From Gossypium raimondii (taxonomy: Eukaryota; Streptophyta; Magnoliopsida; Malvales; Malvaceae), in NCBI RefSeq assembly GCF_025698545.1, contig NC_068575.1:61823980-61887979 (forward strand): DNA of 64,000 nt, written 5' to 3'. The notes below the pieces were generated by a model. The model worked only from the letters and a program-made list of their open reading frames with translations. It was not told where the DNA came from and made no database searches. A program made the position numbers and the translations under genes. This document shows positions 1 through 11,149 of this stretch, piece after piece. Each line of letters begins with the position of its first letter. The stretch's first letter is position 1.

Positions 1-1121
1 GTGTCTTCTCCCACGAGGAGGTGAGATGACACCTCACATGGTGTTAGTCACAGTCGGTTTGTGACCTTGTGAGATGGTGAGGCGAGGTGATCATCTGTGA
101 GGTGGCGAGATGGTGGTGGAGAAATGATCGTTTGCGAGGGCTTTCATTTTCATGTGATCAGGTTGAATTTCGGGTTTTTAAAATGTTCAATAACATTATT
201 CAATCAAATTGGAAAATTTTGTTGCTTCGAAATCGATTGTGTGACTAGTTTGATCACCGTTTTAGCTTTGAAAACTTTGTAATTTTCATTATCTAATTGA
301 TTTGACCAGTGATGTAAGATTATTTATAGATCAAATTATTTATAAATCGATAAAATTGAAAATCAAATTATTTATAAATTATAATTATTTATAAATTTAT
401 TTAATCGAATCTCAATTTAACAAATTTATTTTTAGACATAGTAACAGCCAAGTAAATATTACGACCCAACAAAGCCGAAAAACGCTACGCTACGAAATGA
501 AAAACTATCCATCCGGACTTAAAAACAACGCTACGTGAATCACCCGACGCTACGAACCCCCTCCCCTTCGTCGCTCTATTCGGGGTTCTTCTTCTCTCTC
601 TTTCTCTCGCCCCACCCTTTCTATTCTGGGGCTCTTTATCTCTCCGACACAATAATCTTCTAATCTCCCCCGATTTAGATCGATCCCAATATAGCCCTTC
701 CCTTCCTTTCTCTGCAAAACCTATTTTTCCTTCTTTCACCTTTTTCTCTCCCACTCCCCACTGTTTCACTGCTCATTCCCACGCGCTACCTATCACATTC
801 CCCCCCCCCCCCCCTTTTTTTTATTAATCATACGCACATAATAGGTCTCGCAATTGCAAAGTACATTCTATAGCTAAGCCTTTTTCGTTGAAGCATTGAA
901 CACATTGGTATATTCTTCTCTCTCTAATGCTTCGATGGATCCGAAGTTTGGTTTCATTGCTTAATGTTTTACTGCGTTTGGATTTATTTTTATCGCAATG
1001 TTGATTCAAATTTCGCATGGAGTTTATTGATTTATTACTTATTATATAGTTTTTTCGTGTTTGTTTGATTTTGATGTGATCAAGGACGAGCTATGAAGTG
1101 AAGAGCTATATATAAACGAAG
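1..1121 (+). promoter_or_regulatory. Upstream region and probable 5' leader of the NUP98 gene
   Basis: No protein gene is recognisable here. Positions 1-480 are ordinary AT-rich sequence with short direct echoes of a GTGAGRTGG-type motif near 20-115. Positions 560-770 are strongly pyrimidine-rich (CTTCTTCTCTCTCTTTC and similar), as is common in plant 5' leaders. A run of 15 C followed by 8 T lies at 800-822. The open frames on the minus strand at 485-769 and 824-1018 show no family resemblance and are probably chance. I see no convincing TATA box, so transcription probably starts diffusely in the pyrimidine tract (inference). Confidence 0.45.
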
Positions 1122-4100
1122 ATGTTTGGTTCAACTAGCCGTAAGTGTTTATTGTAGTTTTATTTATTAAATCCGGTAGAAAATGTACTGGAGATCTTAT
1201 TTTGATTTGATTCGTTGAGCTGATTTTTTCGATGGATGTATGATTTAGCTTCTGTTCTTTATTAAAACTTGGAGCTTGTGGCTAGTTAGTAATTTTGGAA
1301 TTCCGAGTCTAGGATTCTTTGTTGCATTTTGCTTGCGGTGATATCCATAGATTATTGTTACCTTTTGCTTTTACGTGTTTACCAGTATCTTGCGGGTTAA
1401 CTATTGAGTAGGGTGTTTAGCTTCTTGATCTGTTGTTAGTCATAATATTTTAATGATTAGTCGAATCATTGTGCTTGTTATTTGCCAACTATTTGTGCTT
1501 TGTTTGTGATATTTATGCTTGTAATTTTCCGTTTGTGTTTAAATTTTGTTGTTATCTTTTATCTATATGTTACATGTTATCCTTTTTGAGAATGAATTTG
1601 TTTTTACTTGTGAACTTTCTGTTTTTGGGAAATTAATTAATTGTTAGAAACATATTAAACAGCTTTTGGGCAATCATCAAGTAGCCCATTTGCTTCCCAA
1701 TCTGTTTTTGGCCAGACCAACAATGCAAATAGCAATCCATTTGCTCCAAAACCTTCCTTTGGTAGCATTACCCCTTTTGGATCACAAACAGGTGGTTCAA
1801 TATTTGGGGGTACTTCTACTGGAGTGTTTGGCTCCGCCCAATCTTCTTCTCCCTTTTCCTCAACAACTGCCTTTGGTGCTTCATCATCTCCAGCTTTTGG
1901 AAGTTCCATGCCTGCTTTTGGATCTTCTTCTACTCCTGCATTTGGCAGTTCAGCATCATCTTTTGGTGGTAAGTGTTTCTGTATTTTTCTTTTCTTTTCT
2001 GGTATTATAATTCAGTTCATCTTCATTTCATATTCCTTCTGTTGTAGATAAATATGTTAAGAGAATATGATTTGAAAGTTTAATGCCTTTTAGTCTTTTG
2101 ATTTTCTGTGATGCTTTATTCCTAGTGTTCCAACGCTACACATGCATAGATCATTGAGTTGTTATACTTATGTTTAAGCATGTGTACATGCATAAATATA
2201 TTCATGTTACCATTTAGTTACACTTTTTATTTTTCAGAGATGGAAGAATTTACTGTTTCATCTATGGGAGACTTGCTTGTTTGTTTCATTCTTCATTTTG
2301 CACCTAAATATGATCTTGAATGAGATCATCCTTTTAATTGGGGGCTCTTGTTGTTTCTAATATACATTTAATTTGCTAGATTTTTGTAATTTGCCTTTAG
2401 TTATTCGTATATGATGACTTTTTATTTGTTAGCTCTTGGGTGAGTTGGTTAATTTTCCTCAGTTTTGAAATGATGACCTTTCTTGTGGATAGGGTCTTCT
2501 GTTTTCGGTCAGAAGCCTGCATTTGGCTTTGGGTCTACTACTACTCAATCAAGTCCTTTTGGAAGCACAACGCAACAATCACAACCTGCATTTGGTAGTG
2601 GTATATTTGGTTCCTCTGTACCTTTTGGTTCCAGTACTCCTGCCTTCGGTGCCACGAGCACCTCTGCTTTTGGTGCCACAAGTACCCCTGCCTTTGGTGC
2701 CACGAGTGCCCCTGCTTTTGGTGCCACGAGTACCCCTTCTTTTGGTGCCACGAGTGCCCCTGCTTTTGGTGGCACAAGTACCCCTGCCTTTGGTTCCATG
2801 AGTACTCCAGCCTTTGGTGCCACAAGCACCCCTGCCTTTGGTTCAACTGGAAGTCCAGCATTTGGGAGCACTGGAACTGCATTTGGTGTGTCCAATGCCC
2901 CAGTCTTTGGAACAGGTGGCACATTTGGAGCATCAAGCACACCTGCTTTTGGCACTTCCAGCACTCCTGCATTTGGGGGTTCGAGCACTCCTGCTTTTGG
3001 AGCATCTTCAAGTCCATCATTCAGCTTTGGGTCAGCATTTGGGCAGTCAACACCAGCATTTGGTAGCTTTGGTGCCACGAGCACTCCTGCCTTTGGTTCC
3101 ACAAGCACCCCTGCCTTTGGTGCTACCAGCACCCCGGCCTTTGGTTCCACAAGCATCCCTGCCTTTGGTGCTACCAGCACTCCGGCCTTTGGTTCAACTG
3201 GAAGTCCAGCATTCGGGAGCAGTGGAACTGCATTTGGCATGTCTAATGCCTCTGTCTTTGGCACAGAAGGCACATTTGGAGCATCAAGCACACCTGCTTT
3301 TGGCACTTCAAGCAGTCCTGCTTTTGGAGCATCTTCTACTCCTTCCTTCAGCTTTGGGTCTAGCCCAACTTTTGGCCAGTCCACACCAGCATTCGGTAGT
3401 AGTCCATTTGGAACCACTGCATTTGGAGCCCAGAGTTCTCCTTTTGGTGAGTAGCAAGGTCTGAATGATCAGTCATGAACTTCAAAAACAGTTTGGGTGA
3501 AGTATATATTTTCACTGGCCTTCCATATTTTGAGCACTGTGAAGTTCATGTATATAATTAAAATTCTTTTAAACTCTCATGTAGGAAGTCAATCTTCTAC
3601 ACCAGCATTTGGAAGCACTAGCTTTGGCCAATCACCTTTTGGGGGTCAACGTGGGGGAAGTAGAGTAGCTCCGTACTCTTCTACTACTGAAGCAGATGGA
3701 GGGAGTGGTACACAGCCAGCTGGAAAATTGGAGTCAATATCAGCAATGCCTGTTTACAAAGATAAAAGTCACGAGGAGTTGAGATGGGAGGATTATCAGT
3801 TAGGAGATAAAGGTATCTTTGTAAAACTTGTCCAGTTAAAATTTCTTCTTTTCTTTGCTTGACATTGAGTACCTTGATGTATGAATTTGAAATTTCAGGT
3901 GGACCGAATCCAGCTTCTCAGCCTTCTGCAGGGATTGGCTTTGGTGTGTCAACTTCACCTTCAAATCCTTTCAGCACCTCTTCAACATTTGGTCAGACAT
4001 CTGCAAATCCTTTTTCCAGCACAAGTACCAATCCATTTAGTTTAAAACCTCCATCCTTTAATAGTATAGGTTTTACAACCTCAGCAACTACATCAAATCC

Positions 4101-7100
4101 TTTTCAATCGACTTCATCAAGCCTTTTTGGGCAAACTTCATCAATGACAACTTCAATATTTAGTTCATCTTCCACTCCTACATTTGGAACTGGGTCTTCT
4201 CTTTTTAGTTCATCTGTCACTCCTTCCTTTTCAACTTCGTTATCCATTTTTGGCACTAGTGTAACTCCGGCAACAACGCCTACATTTGCTACTGGTTTAA
4301 ATTTTAGCAGCAGTCAGACATCCCCCCTGTTCAGTTCTACCCCTGCAATTGGGCAGACAGGCAATGCTTTTGGGCAGGTGACCTCTACATTTGGACAGAA
4401 TACTACTAATTTTGGTCAAACAAGCATTTTCAACACACCTTCCACTGGGTTTGGTGGGAATATGTTTTCAAGCTCACTATCTTTCGCTCCTTCTAGCAGC
4501 CCAGCTGCCTTTGGCTCAACAACTGTAAGTAGCTTGTGAAATCTTTACAATCATTCTTCTTTTCGTCATATTTATGTTCCTTTGTTCATGTGATTTGGTT
4601 TATAGAATGAGGCTTTAATTTTGGTTGTTTTAGTCTTCCTAGATGTCTGATTTAGTTGGCAGTAGGACCCAGTTTTTTGCTTTTGTATTGCGTAAACTAT
4701 ATAGAACCAAATAAGAGTTTCTCTGTTCTTGCCAGATTTAGATGCCTTTGTTTTGTTGAATGAAGAAGCACAATTGCTAATTCCTGAGGATAGTTTCTAT
4801 ATGCATCTAAAGATCAGGGTTCATGGGGACTGATTTGATTAAATGTCATGACTATTTGTTGAAATGTGTTTTAACCATTTTATGAAAAAGAATGCTTAGC
4901 TATATGTTTGAGCAGTTTTGCTATCTTTAATTTGTTTTAATACTCTTCAGTTTATGCTTGAGTCTTTTCGTAAAACATGCTTCCTTCTCCACTGTTTGTG
5001 CAGCCCCCTTTTTCTTCTCCTTTTCAGCCAGCTCAGACTAGTGGTGCTTTCAGTTTCAGCAATTTTGGTCAGTCACAACCAGGTAGTAGATGTCTTATCA
5101 TTCAATGTTTAAGCTTTCTTTGATGGTGCTGACTTTAATGATGTTGCCGGCTTTATAGGTGGTGGTTCAAGCATTTTTGGTCAGAGTAACATTGGCTTGT
5201 CGTATGTGTAATTTCCTTTGGGTTTTTCTTTCTACTTTCAGTTGCTCTTATACATATCCTTATATATGCCTACAAACATATGCATATTCGTTACTGGTAT
5301 ATAATTTTTCTTGTACCTTTGTACTCGTAAATGCAAAAGTATGCCAGAATAAGTTGTCCTTGGTTAACCAAATAATTGAATGATTACATTTTGGAGCTTA
5401 TCCTGCGTGCTCTTCTGTTTGACAGGTCTTCTACACAGAGTGCTGCTGTAGCGCAACCCTCGACTATTGCAAACCCCTATGGAACACTCCCTGCTATGCC
5501 ACAAATCTCAATTGGTCGGACTGGGGCTGCCCCATCTGTTCAATATGGAATTTCTAGCATGCCTGTAACTTGACTTTGCTTTAGTTATCGAGGCTTCAAG
5601 TTTGAGTCTGCTGTTTTTTTACTTTTAGATGTTTCTCTGATTTTTTCTGTCTTCATGCTAGTAATTACTATTGGCATTGATTTTTGTGTGAAATAAAATA
5701 TAATGGTATTAATTGGTTGACTGGTAATGAATTTATCAGGTTGTGGACAAACCTGCTCCTGTTAGAATATTGCCCTTATTGACTTCTCGATACTTGTCGC
5801 AAAGGCGGATTAGGTTGCCTACAAGGAAATATCATCCTAATAATGATAGTCCGAAGGTGAGGATGCTGCATCTCATGAAAGTAGTAACTCTGATCTGATT
5901 TAAAATGCTATTACATTGCTCGTGATATGAGGTTAGAGTTCTAACATGTGATTGTTTCATTTGTTAATCAATATCTGCAGATTCCATTTTTCAGTGATGA
6001 TGAAGAGACACCCTGCGTGCCTAAGGCCGGTGCTGTTTTTATTCCTAGGGAAAACCCAAGGTCTCTGGTCATTCGCCCCACAAAAAGTTGGCCGTCCAGA
6101 GCTTCTGCAGAGAAGGCATCACCATTGAAGGATGCATCCACACCGCCGCATGAGAATGGTAAGGTGCTTTGAAGCTCATCTGCGATCCTTTTTTCATACC
6201 CTGTGAGATTAGAAGAAAGGCTTATAGATAGGGACAAAAGTTTATTGCTTTGAATCATATAAGATTCTTAGTGATATTCTTAAAATGCTATTGCTAAAGT
6301 CCTTTTGAATAGTATATAATCTTTGGGAAGTCGGTAGCGAGAGTTCATTTTTATGCTACCCGTATCTCTCTCAAACGCACCCACATACGAACACCCATGG
6401 ATTTCAGTCAATTAATGAAGATAATCATGCGATACAAATTGGCCTATGGAGAAAATTGTATTGTCGTCTGTTGCAAGAAGTCGTTTCTAGTACCATTACA
6501 GTATTCTCATTGCACTGAGAAAATGCAGTATAATTTGTATGTGATTCTTTTTTATGGTTTGATTACATTAATTTTTGAGTCCTTGTGGCTGACTCTTCGG
6601 AGCAACATTTTAATTTAGGCAAATTTTCTAATGATGGCTCCAACGCTGAGGATAAAGACGGTAAGTAGTGTCTTTTACCTGGAATTATAATCACCTTTAA
6701 TTTCCTATTGTGCCATTTTATCTTTTACCTGAAATTGCAATGGTATGATCATTGTAGAAAATCCTGCTGAAAATGGCCTTGTGAAGGAGCGAATTCATAT
6801 CATCAGAAGTAACCAAAAGGCTAATGGAGTCCATGATGATTATTCTACTGAGAAAGATGACTTGTACATGACGATCAGTGGTCACAGAGCTGGTGAAGCA
6901 GCTATTGTCTATGAGCATGGGGCTGACATCGAGGCTCTAATGCCAAAGCTCCGCCGTTTTGACTACTTTACAGAACCTCGAATCCAAGAACTAGCAGCGA
7001 AGGAAAGGGCTGAACCAGGGTACTGTCGCCGTGTAAAGGATTTTGTCGTTGGGCGGCATGGTTACGGAAGCATCAAATTCTCGGGTGAGACCGATGTGAG

Positions 7101-7440
7101 ACGTCTTGATCTGGAGTCCCTTGTCCAATTCAACAACCGTGAGGTGATTGTTTACTTGGATGACAGCAAGAAACCTCCTGTCGGACAAGGTCTTAATAAA
7201 CCTGCTGAGGTAACACTTCTCAACATTAAATGCTTCGATAAAAAGACCAGGCAGCAGTATACAGAAGGGCCACGAGTCGAGAAATACAAGAACATGCTTA
7301 AGAGGAAGGCAGAGGAGCAAGGAGCTGAGTTTCTCTCCTATGATCCCATCACAGGAGAATGGAGGTTCAAGGTCAATCACTTCAGCACATACAAGTTGGA
7401 AGATGGAGACGATGATGGTGAAGATAAAAAGCACTTGTAA
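1122..7440 (+). CDS. NUP98: Nuclear pore complex protein NUP98 (FG nucleoporin with autoproteolytic domain)
   Basis: Central FG nucleoporin of the nuclear pore, forming the permeability barrier and docking mRNA export factors. I join 12 exons: 1122-1140, 1663-1968, 2493-3446, 3585-3812, 3899-4524, 5004-5082, 5159-5201, 5426-5564, 5740-5856, 5981-6158, 6619-6660 and 6758-7440. All introns are GT-AG, the frame is continuous and the product is 1137 residues, a little longer than Arabidopsis NUP98A. The N-terminal half is FG/GLFG-like repeats rich in PAFG. Exon 4 carries a GLEBS motif that binds Rae1/Gle2 ([19 protein letters not shown]). Exons 5-8 are a second FG region. Exons 9-11 are the linker, with [12 protein letters not shown] and [14 protein letters not shown]. 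The last exon is the nucleoporin autopeptidase domain, ending with the cleavage triad H1118-F1119-S1120. Only 18 residues, starting at Ser1120, follow the cleavage point, so no NUP96 is fused. The start ATG opens with MFGS, as in the family. Exon 3 contains an expanded minisatellite. Confidence 0.93.
2640..3400 (+). repeat. 24-bp coding minisatellite and block duplication in the NUP98 FG exon
   Basis: Positions about 2640-2850 repeat a 24-bp unit encoding PAFGATST-like octads, some ten times with small changes. A longer block (about 2836-3066: [16 protein letters not shown], then [17 protein letters not shown], then SFSFGS...[10 protein letters not shown]) recurs at about 3190-3400. A second run of octads lies between the two blocks (3070-3190). 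The arrangement implies local unequal exchange within one exon. All units keep the frame, and no stop interrupts them. Confidence 0.85.
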
Positions 7441-7999
7441 ATGTAGGCTGTTCCGGATTAAGAAGATGGGGTCACTTGTATTCGAAGGAAGAGCTTTACA
7501 GAAAGCCATGGCCACCGTGAAGGGTTAATTTGAATTGTACAGGAATTGCCAAATCGTTCAGAGTAATACCTGAACCGTGTTGTGTTTCGAGTATTGGTTT
7601 TTGTATGCGTGTTTGTATTTGTATTGTTGTAATTTTCTTTCTCGTTTTAAACTTTCAATATGTTACTTCTGGATTGGCATTTTATCATTTTGTAATGGGG
7701 AAGTGTTGGTCAAGAGGGAGATCCGATTTTTGTGTCTTAATAATTCTTTTCTTGGCTTTGAATTTTAATTAACAAAGTTGACGTGTATTAGAATTTAGAA
7801 AGAACAAAAAATATAGGTTATGGTTTTGAGCACGAAATGAAATATATATATGTATAAGCTTTACTTTTCAAGAAAACTAATATATTAATTCATCTTATTT
7901 TTAAAAAATAATATATAATAAATTGCATATTGATCGAAAATTTCAAATTTATTGTTAAATTGCATTTAAACTTTTTACTTGTATGTTCATTAAAATTTT
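7441..7999. other. NUP98 3' region and intergenic sequence
   Basis: Positions 7441-7775 are probably the NUP98 3' UTR: they are less AT-rich than what follows and contain T-rich stretches such as GTTGTAATTTTCTTTC. Short open frames here (7530-7772) have no recognisable content. From 7780 the sequence is AT-rich with nothing I can name. Confidence 0.4.
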
Positions 8000-8400
8000 G
8001 GATTAATATACCATTTAATATCTATATTTGGTTTTAATGTTGAATTTGATATCTAAGCTTTTTGTCTTAATTTAGTACTTAAATTTGGCTTCAATGTTCA
8101 ATTCAGTGCCCAAATTGAACAACATTGTGTGATCCAATAAATATTTGACCTCTACTCTAGTAAAAATAAACATGGGTACTTAATTGGGACAAAAGAAAAA
8201 CTCAGGTATCAAATTAAACATTAAAGTCACACTTAGGTACTTGTATGAGACAAATAAAAACTTAAGTATCAATTTAAAAAAACTTAGGTATCAAACTAAA
8301 CATTGAAGACAAACTCAAGTATTAAATTGGACAAAATAAAACCTCAAGTATCAAATTGAACATTCAAGCCAAATATAGTACCAAATAGTATATTAACCCT
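8000..8400. mobile_element. MITE, family B, with long inverted ends
   Basis: The left end (GATTAATATACCATTTAATA) and the reverse complement of the right end (GGGTTAATATACTATTTGGT) match over about 60 bp with scattered differences, and the interior is also largely inverted (TTGAATTTGATATCTAAG against TTCAATTTGATACTTGAG). There is no coding capacity. The class is a non-autonomous DNA element; I could not fix a target-site duplication. A diverged partial relative lies at 63290-63490. Confidence 0.65.
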
Positions 8401-8426
8401 AAACTGAATACTATATCAATTAAAAA

Positions 8427-9004
8427 TCTATATTATTATTTGAACTCCTTACTGAGTTAGTGGCACGAGTCAACCAGACATCAACTCGATTAGGAAATTA
8501 CGGAATGCTCATTCGTAATTAAAATAGGTGATATTATCCAAGGATATTTTAGTTTTTTTACTTTAAAAATCATTAAAATATATACATAGTGAGATTTGAA
8601 TCCACACTAATTGCATTAGTAAACCTTTAATTTACCACTCAACTAAATATTTAATTTAATATTTTTATACGATTTAATTTTATTATGCACACTCTATTAT
8701 CTCCGTTAATTGTACATCTATATTATTACTTAAACTCCTTTATTGAGTTAGTGCTATGAGTCAACTGGGCACCAAATTAGTTAGAAAATTATGAGAATGT
8801 CCTTCCGTAATTAAAATAAATAATATTATTTGAGGGTATTTTAGTCTTTTCACTTTAAAATCATTTAAAATATGTATATGGTGGGATTCAAGCCCATCTC
8901 AATTGCAATCGGTAAAAACCTTTAATTTACGGTTCAACTAAAATTTTATTTTGATATTTTTAATTTTATTATATACATTCTATTACCTCCATCAGTTGTA
9001 TATC
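8427..9004. repeat. Diverged tandem dimer of a ~289-bp unit
   Basis: Unit 1 (8427-8715) and unit 2 (8716-9004) run in parallel from ATCTATATTATTA through GAGTTAGTG, GTAATTAAAATA and CCTTTAATTTAC to GTTAATTGTA or CAGTTGTATA. In the middle each unit carries a GATTTGAATCC or GGATTCAAGCCC box that resembles a tRNA-type promoter B box, but no full tRNA or SINE head is clear. It is probably an old tandem duplication of a dispersed repeat. Confidence 0.7.
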
Positions 9005-9377
9005 TTAATAATGTATTTGATTGAGTTGATATTAAAAGTTAATTCAACACCAACTCGATATTGATTACAACATCATGATAAACAATTTAATCTAATTTTT
9101 TCATTCTAATAACATACATATTTCATGTGTTATTATTAGTTAGTTCAAACCATAATTTTTATTTATTATATGTTATTTATAAACATGTATTTATGTTCTA
9201 AATTTATGATTTTTACTCAAATACACTTGTAATAAATTTTCTAATATATTATAATTTTATTTTAAATATATATTTGAAAATGTTGTTCACATTTTTACTC
9301 GAAGGTCTGTTTAGATGATTATGTAACCTACCCTAAAAACATGACTAAAATTTTTGAATGAAGCTAAAAAAAAACTT

Positions 9378-9625
9378 GATCTACAGACCATTATACCAAT
9401 AAAGGCCCATTTCTAACTTTATTTACGAAATGGGCCAATTTTTTCATTATTTATCAGAAAGGGCCGATTTTAGCAAAACACGTCCACGTAGAAGCGTTTT
9501 TGGGGGAATTTTCAGCAAAACATGTCATTGGGGAGCGATTTTGCCATGTCAGCACAAAACGCGCCCACATGGACTCGCTTTGCTGACATGGCAAAATCGC
9601 TCTCCCTGGGACGTGTTTTAGCTCG
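9378..9625 (+). repeat. Left terminal inverted repeat of the MULE, with an internal hairpin
   Basis: It pairs with 12735-12989. Inside it, 9530-9554 (starting GGGGAGCGATTTTGCC) is almost the exact reverse complement of 9581-9606, separated by 26 bases that contain CGCGCCCACATGGACT. The short plus and minus open frames over this region (9430-9684) arise from this palindrome and are not genes. Confidence 0.85.
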
Positions 9626-9863
9626 TGTTTTTCTAAGGTTAGGGCTTTTTGCATGTTGGAGCCATCATTAGAAAATGGTGTCAAAAACGCTTCAAGCAGG
9701 ATGCACTGTCAGTAAAATTGATGAAAAAAGTTCCCACGTGGATGCTCTTTTTCTACAGTAGTTCCTGTTTGGCCTTAGACTATAAATGAGCCAAATTTCA
9801 TTCTCAGGTTGCATAAGTTACAGCAAGAAAATTTAAGGAGGCTAAGTATAATAGAAATTGAAG

Positions 9864-10990
9864 ATGAGTGAACGTATTAGTGTTGTTATTTACTATGATG
9901 GGGAGGTTCGTGACACCGAGAATGGCGTTGTTTTTTTATCGGAGAACATAACGCGACTAGTTTTTAACCAGAACTTCATAAAAGAATTAGGCATAAAATC
10001 TTCAGAACGACGCCAATGAGAGTTTCGTCTATTAAGTATCAATTTTGTGCTTCGGTTGATCCCGTGACATATGCCTCATTTGATATCAAAGGTGGTCGTA
10101 GCTTTGAGGCGATGGTGCAGACTCATCTCGCTAGTGGTCACCCTATCTTGAGTTATATGTACAATTTTCATCGCCAAATAAAGCATTTGCGACTTCAACA
10201 TCTACTGCTGTTCGAGAGGAATACACGACCCCTGCCCGACACTCCGTCAGTGGGAGGCAGAACACGAAAGCGCCTGTGTTTGGTAGCAGTATGGAATACA
10301 CAACCCCTGCACGACACTCGATTAGTGGATGGGACATGCACCTCGGTGGGTCGATGTTCGATGCTAGAAATATGTACTGGAGAATGACATCAACCTTTAG
10401 TGGTTGGCAATCCACATCTGATTGGGGACGTTAAGAAACGTCCACAAGAAGGGATGATGTACTCACTACGACGTCCACCGGCAAGGGGACCTCATACATT
10501 GCAGATGATGGTGGGTTGGATGATGAGTCTGATATGGATCCACCTCGAAAGCCTCGCCCCGATGGTGCAGAAGTTGCATTATTTTCTGAATTGAAGCCTG
10601 TTCCAACCGAACCTGAAGATGTTGAAGGAGGTTCAGATGAAGAAGAAGAAGATCTGCGATCTAGGGTGTACTCACCTCCAGCCTACATGCATAATGTCGA
10701 TTTATCAGAAGATGATGCGTTGGAGTTTTTAGATCTACCACACAGAAGGCTTGACCGTACAAGTTCATCATTGGATTCGGGTGAATTGGAAGTTGGTAAG
10801 GAGTTTTCCAGTAAGAATAGTTTTCTTGGTACATTGAAACAACATAGCATCGTAAACGGGGTTAACTACAACATGGTTAAATCCAAATCCGAAAAGTTCA
10901 AGGCCAAGTGTGCAGTGCAAGACGGTACATATTCATAAAAAATTATGGCTTCGGTTAGGAAAAAGACAGGCTTGTGGGAGATAAAAAAGT
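9864..10990 (+). pseudogene. MuDR-type MULE transposase, N-terminal remnant
   Basis: A short frame at 9864-10019 begins MSERISVVIYYDGEVRDTEN, the usual opening of plant MuDR-type transposases with a PB1-like N-terminus. After its stop the sequence continues in other frames: VSSIKYQFCASVDPVTYASF at 10019-10080, an Arg/Ser/Gly-rich linker, then a long frame at 10516-10938 with an acidic stretch (DVEGGSDEEEEDL). That frame ends in the MuDR DNA-binding N-terminal domain (KNSFLGTLKQHSIVNGVNYN, SEKFKAKCAVQDGTYS). The domain continues past a stop at 10936-10938 as KIMASVRKKTGLWEIKKY to about 10990. The DDE catalytic core and the SWIM zinc finger expected downstream are missing. No active transposase can come from this copy. 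Confidence 0.8.
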
Positions 10991-11149
10991 ACAAATGTCC
11001 ACATACATGTGTTGTCGGTACAATATCACTGGGTGTTTAGGGTTTTTGAATAATACTATTATTACGTAATATTGTATTATTTAACGTACTTCGTTAAAAG
11101 GTGTTTCACTAAATCATCTCAAAATGGATTCAAATATGTTAGCTAGCGT

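Noticed and set aside
2545-3417. A 290-codon open frame on the minus strand, plus 216- and 159-codon frames in other phases, over the NUP98 FG exon
   Set aside because: They are produced by the repetitive 24-bp coding units read in other frames; low complexity and no family features.
9430-9684. Overlapping open frames on both strands in the MULE end
   Set aside because: They come from the palindromic terminal repeat and have no codon or family signal.
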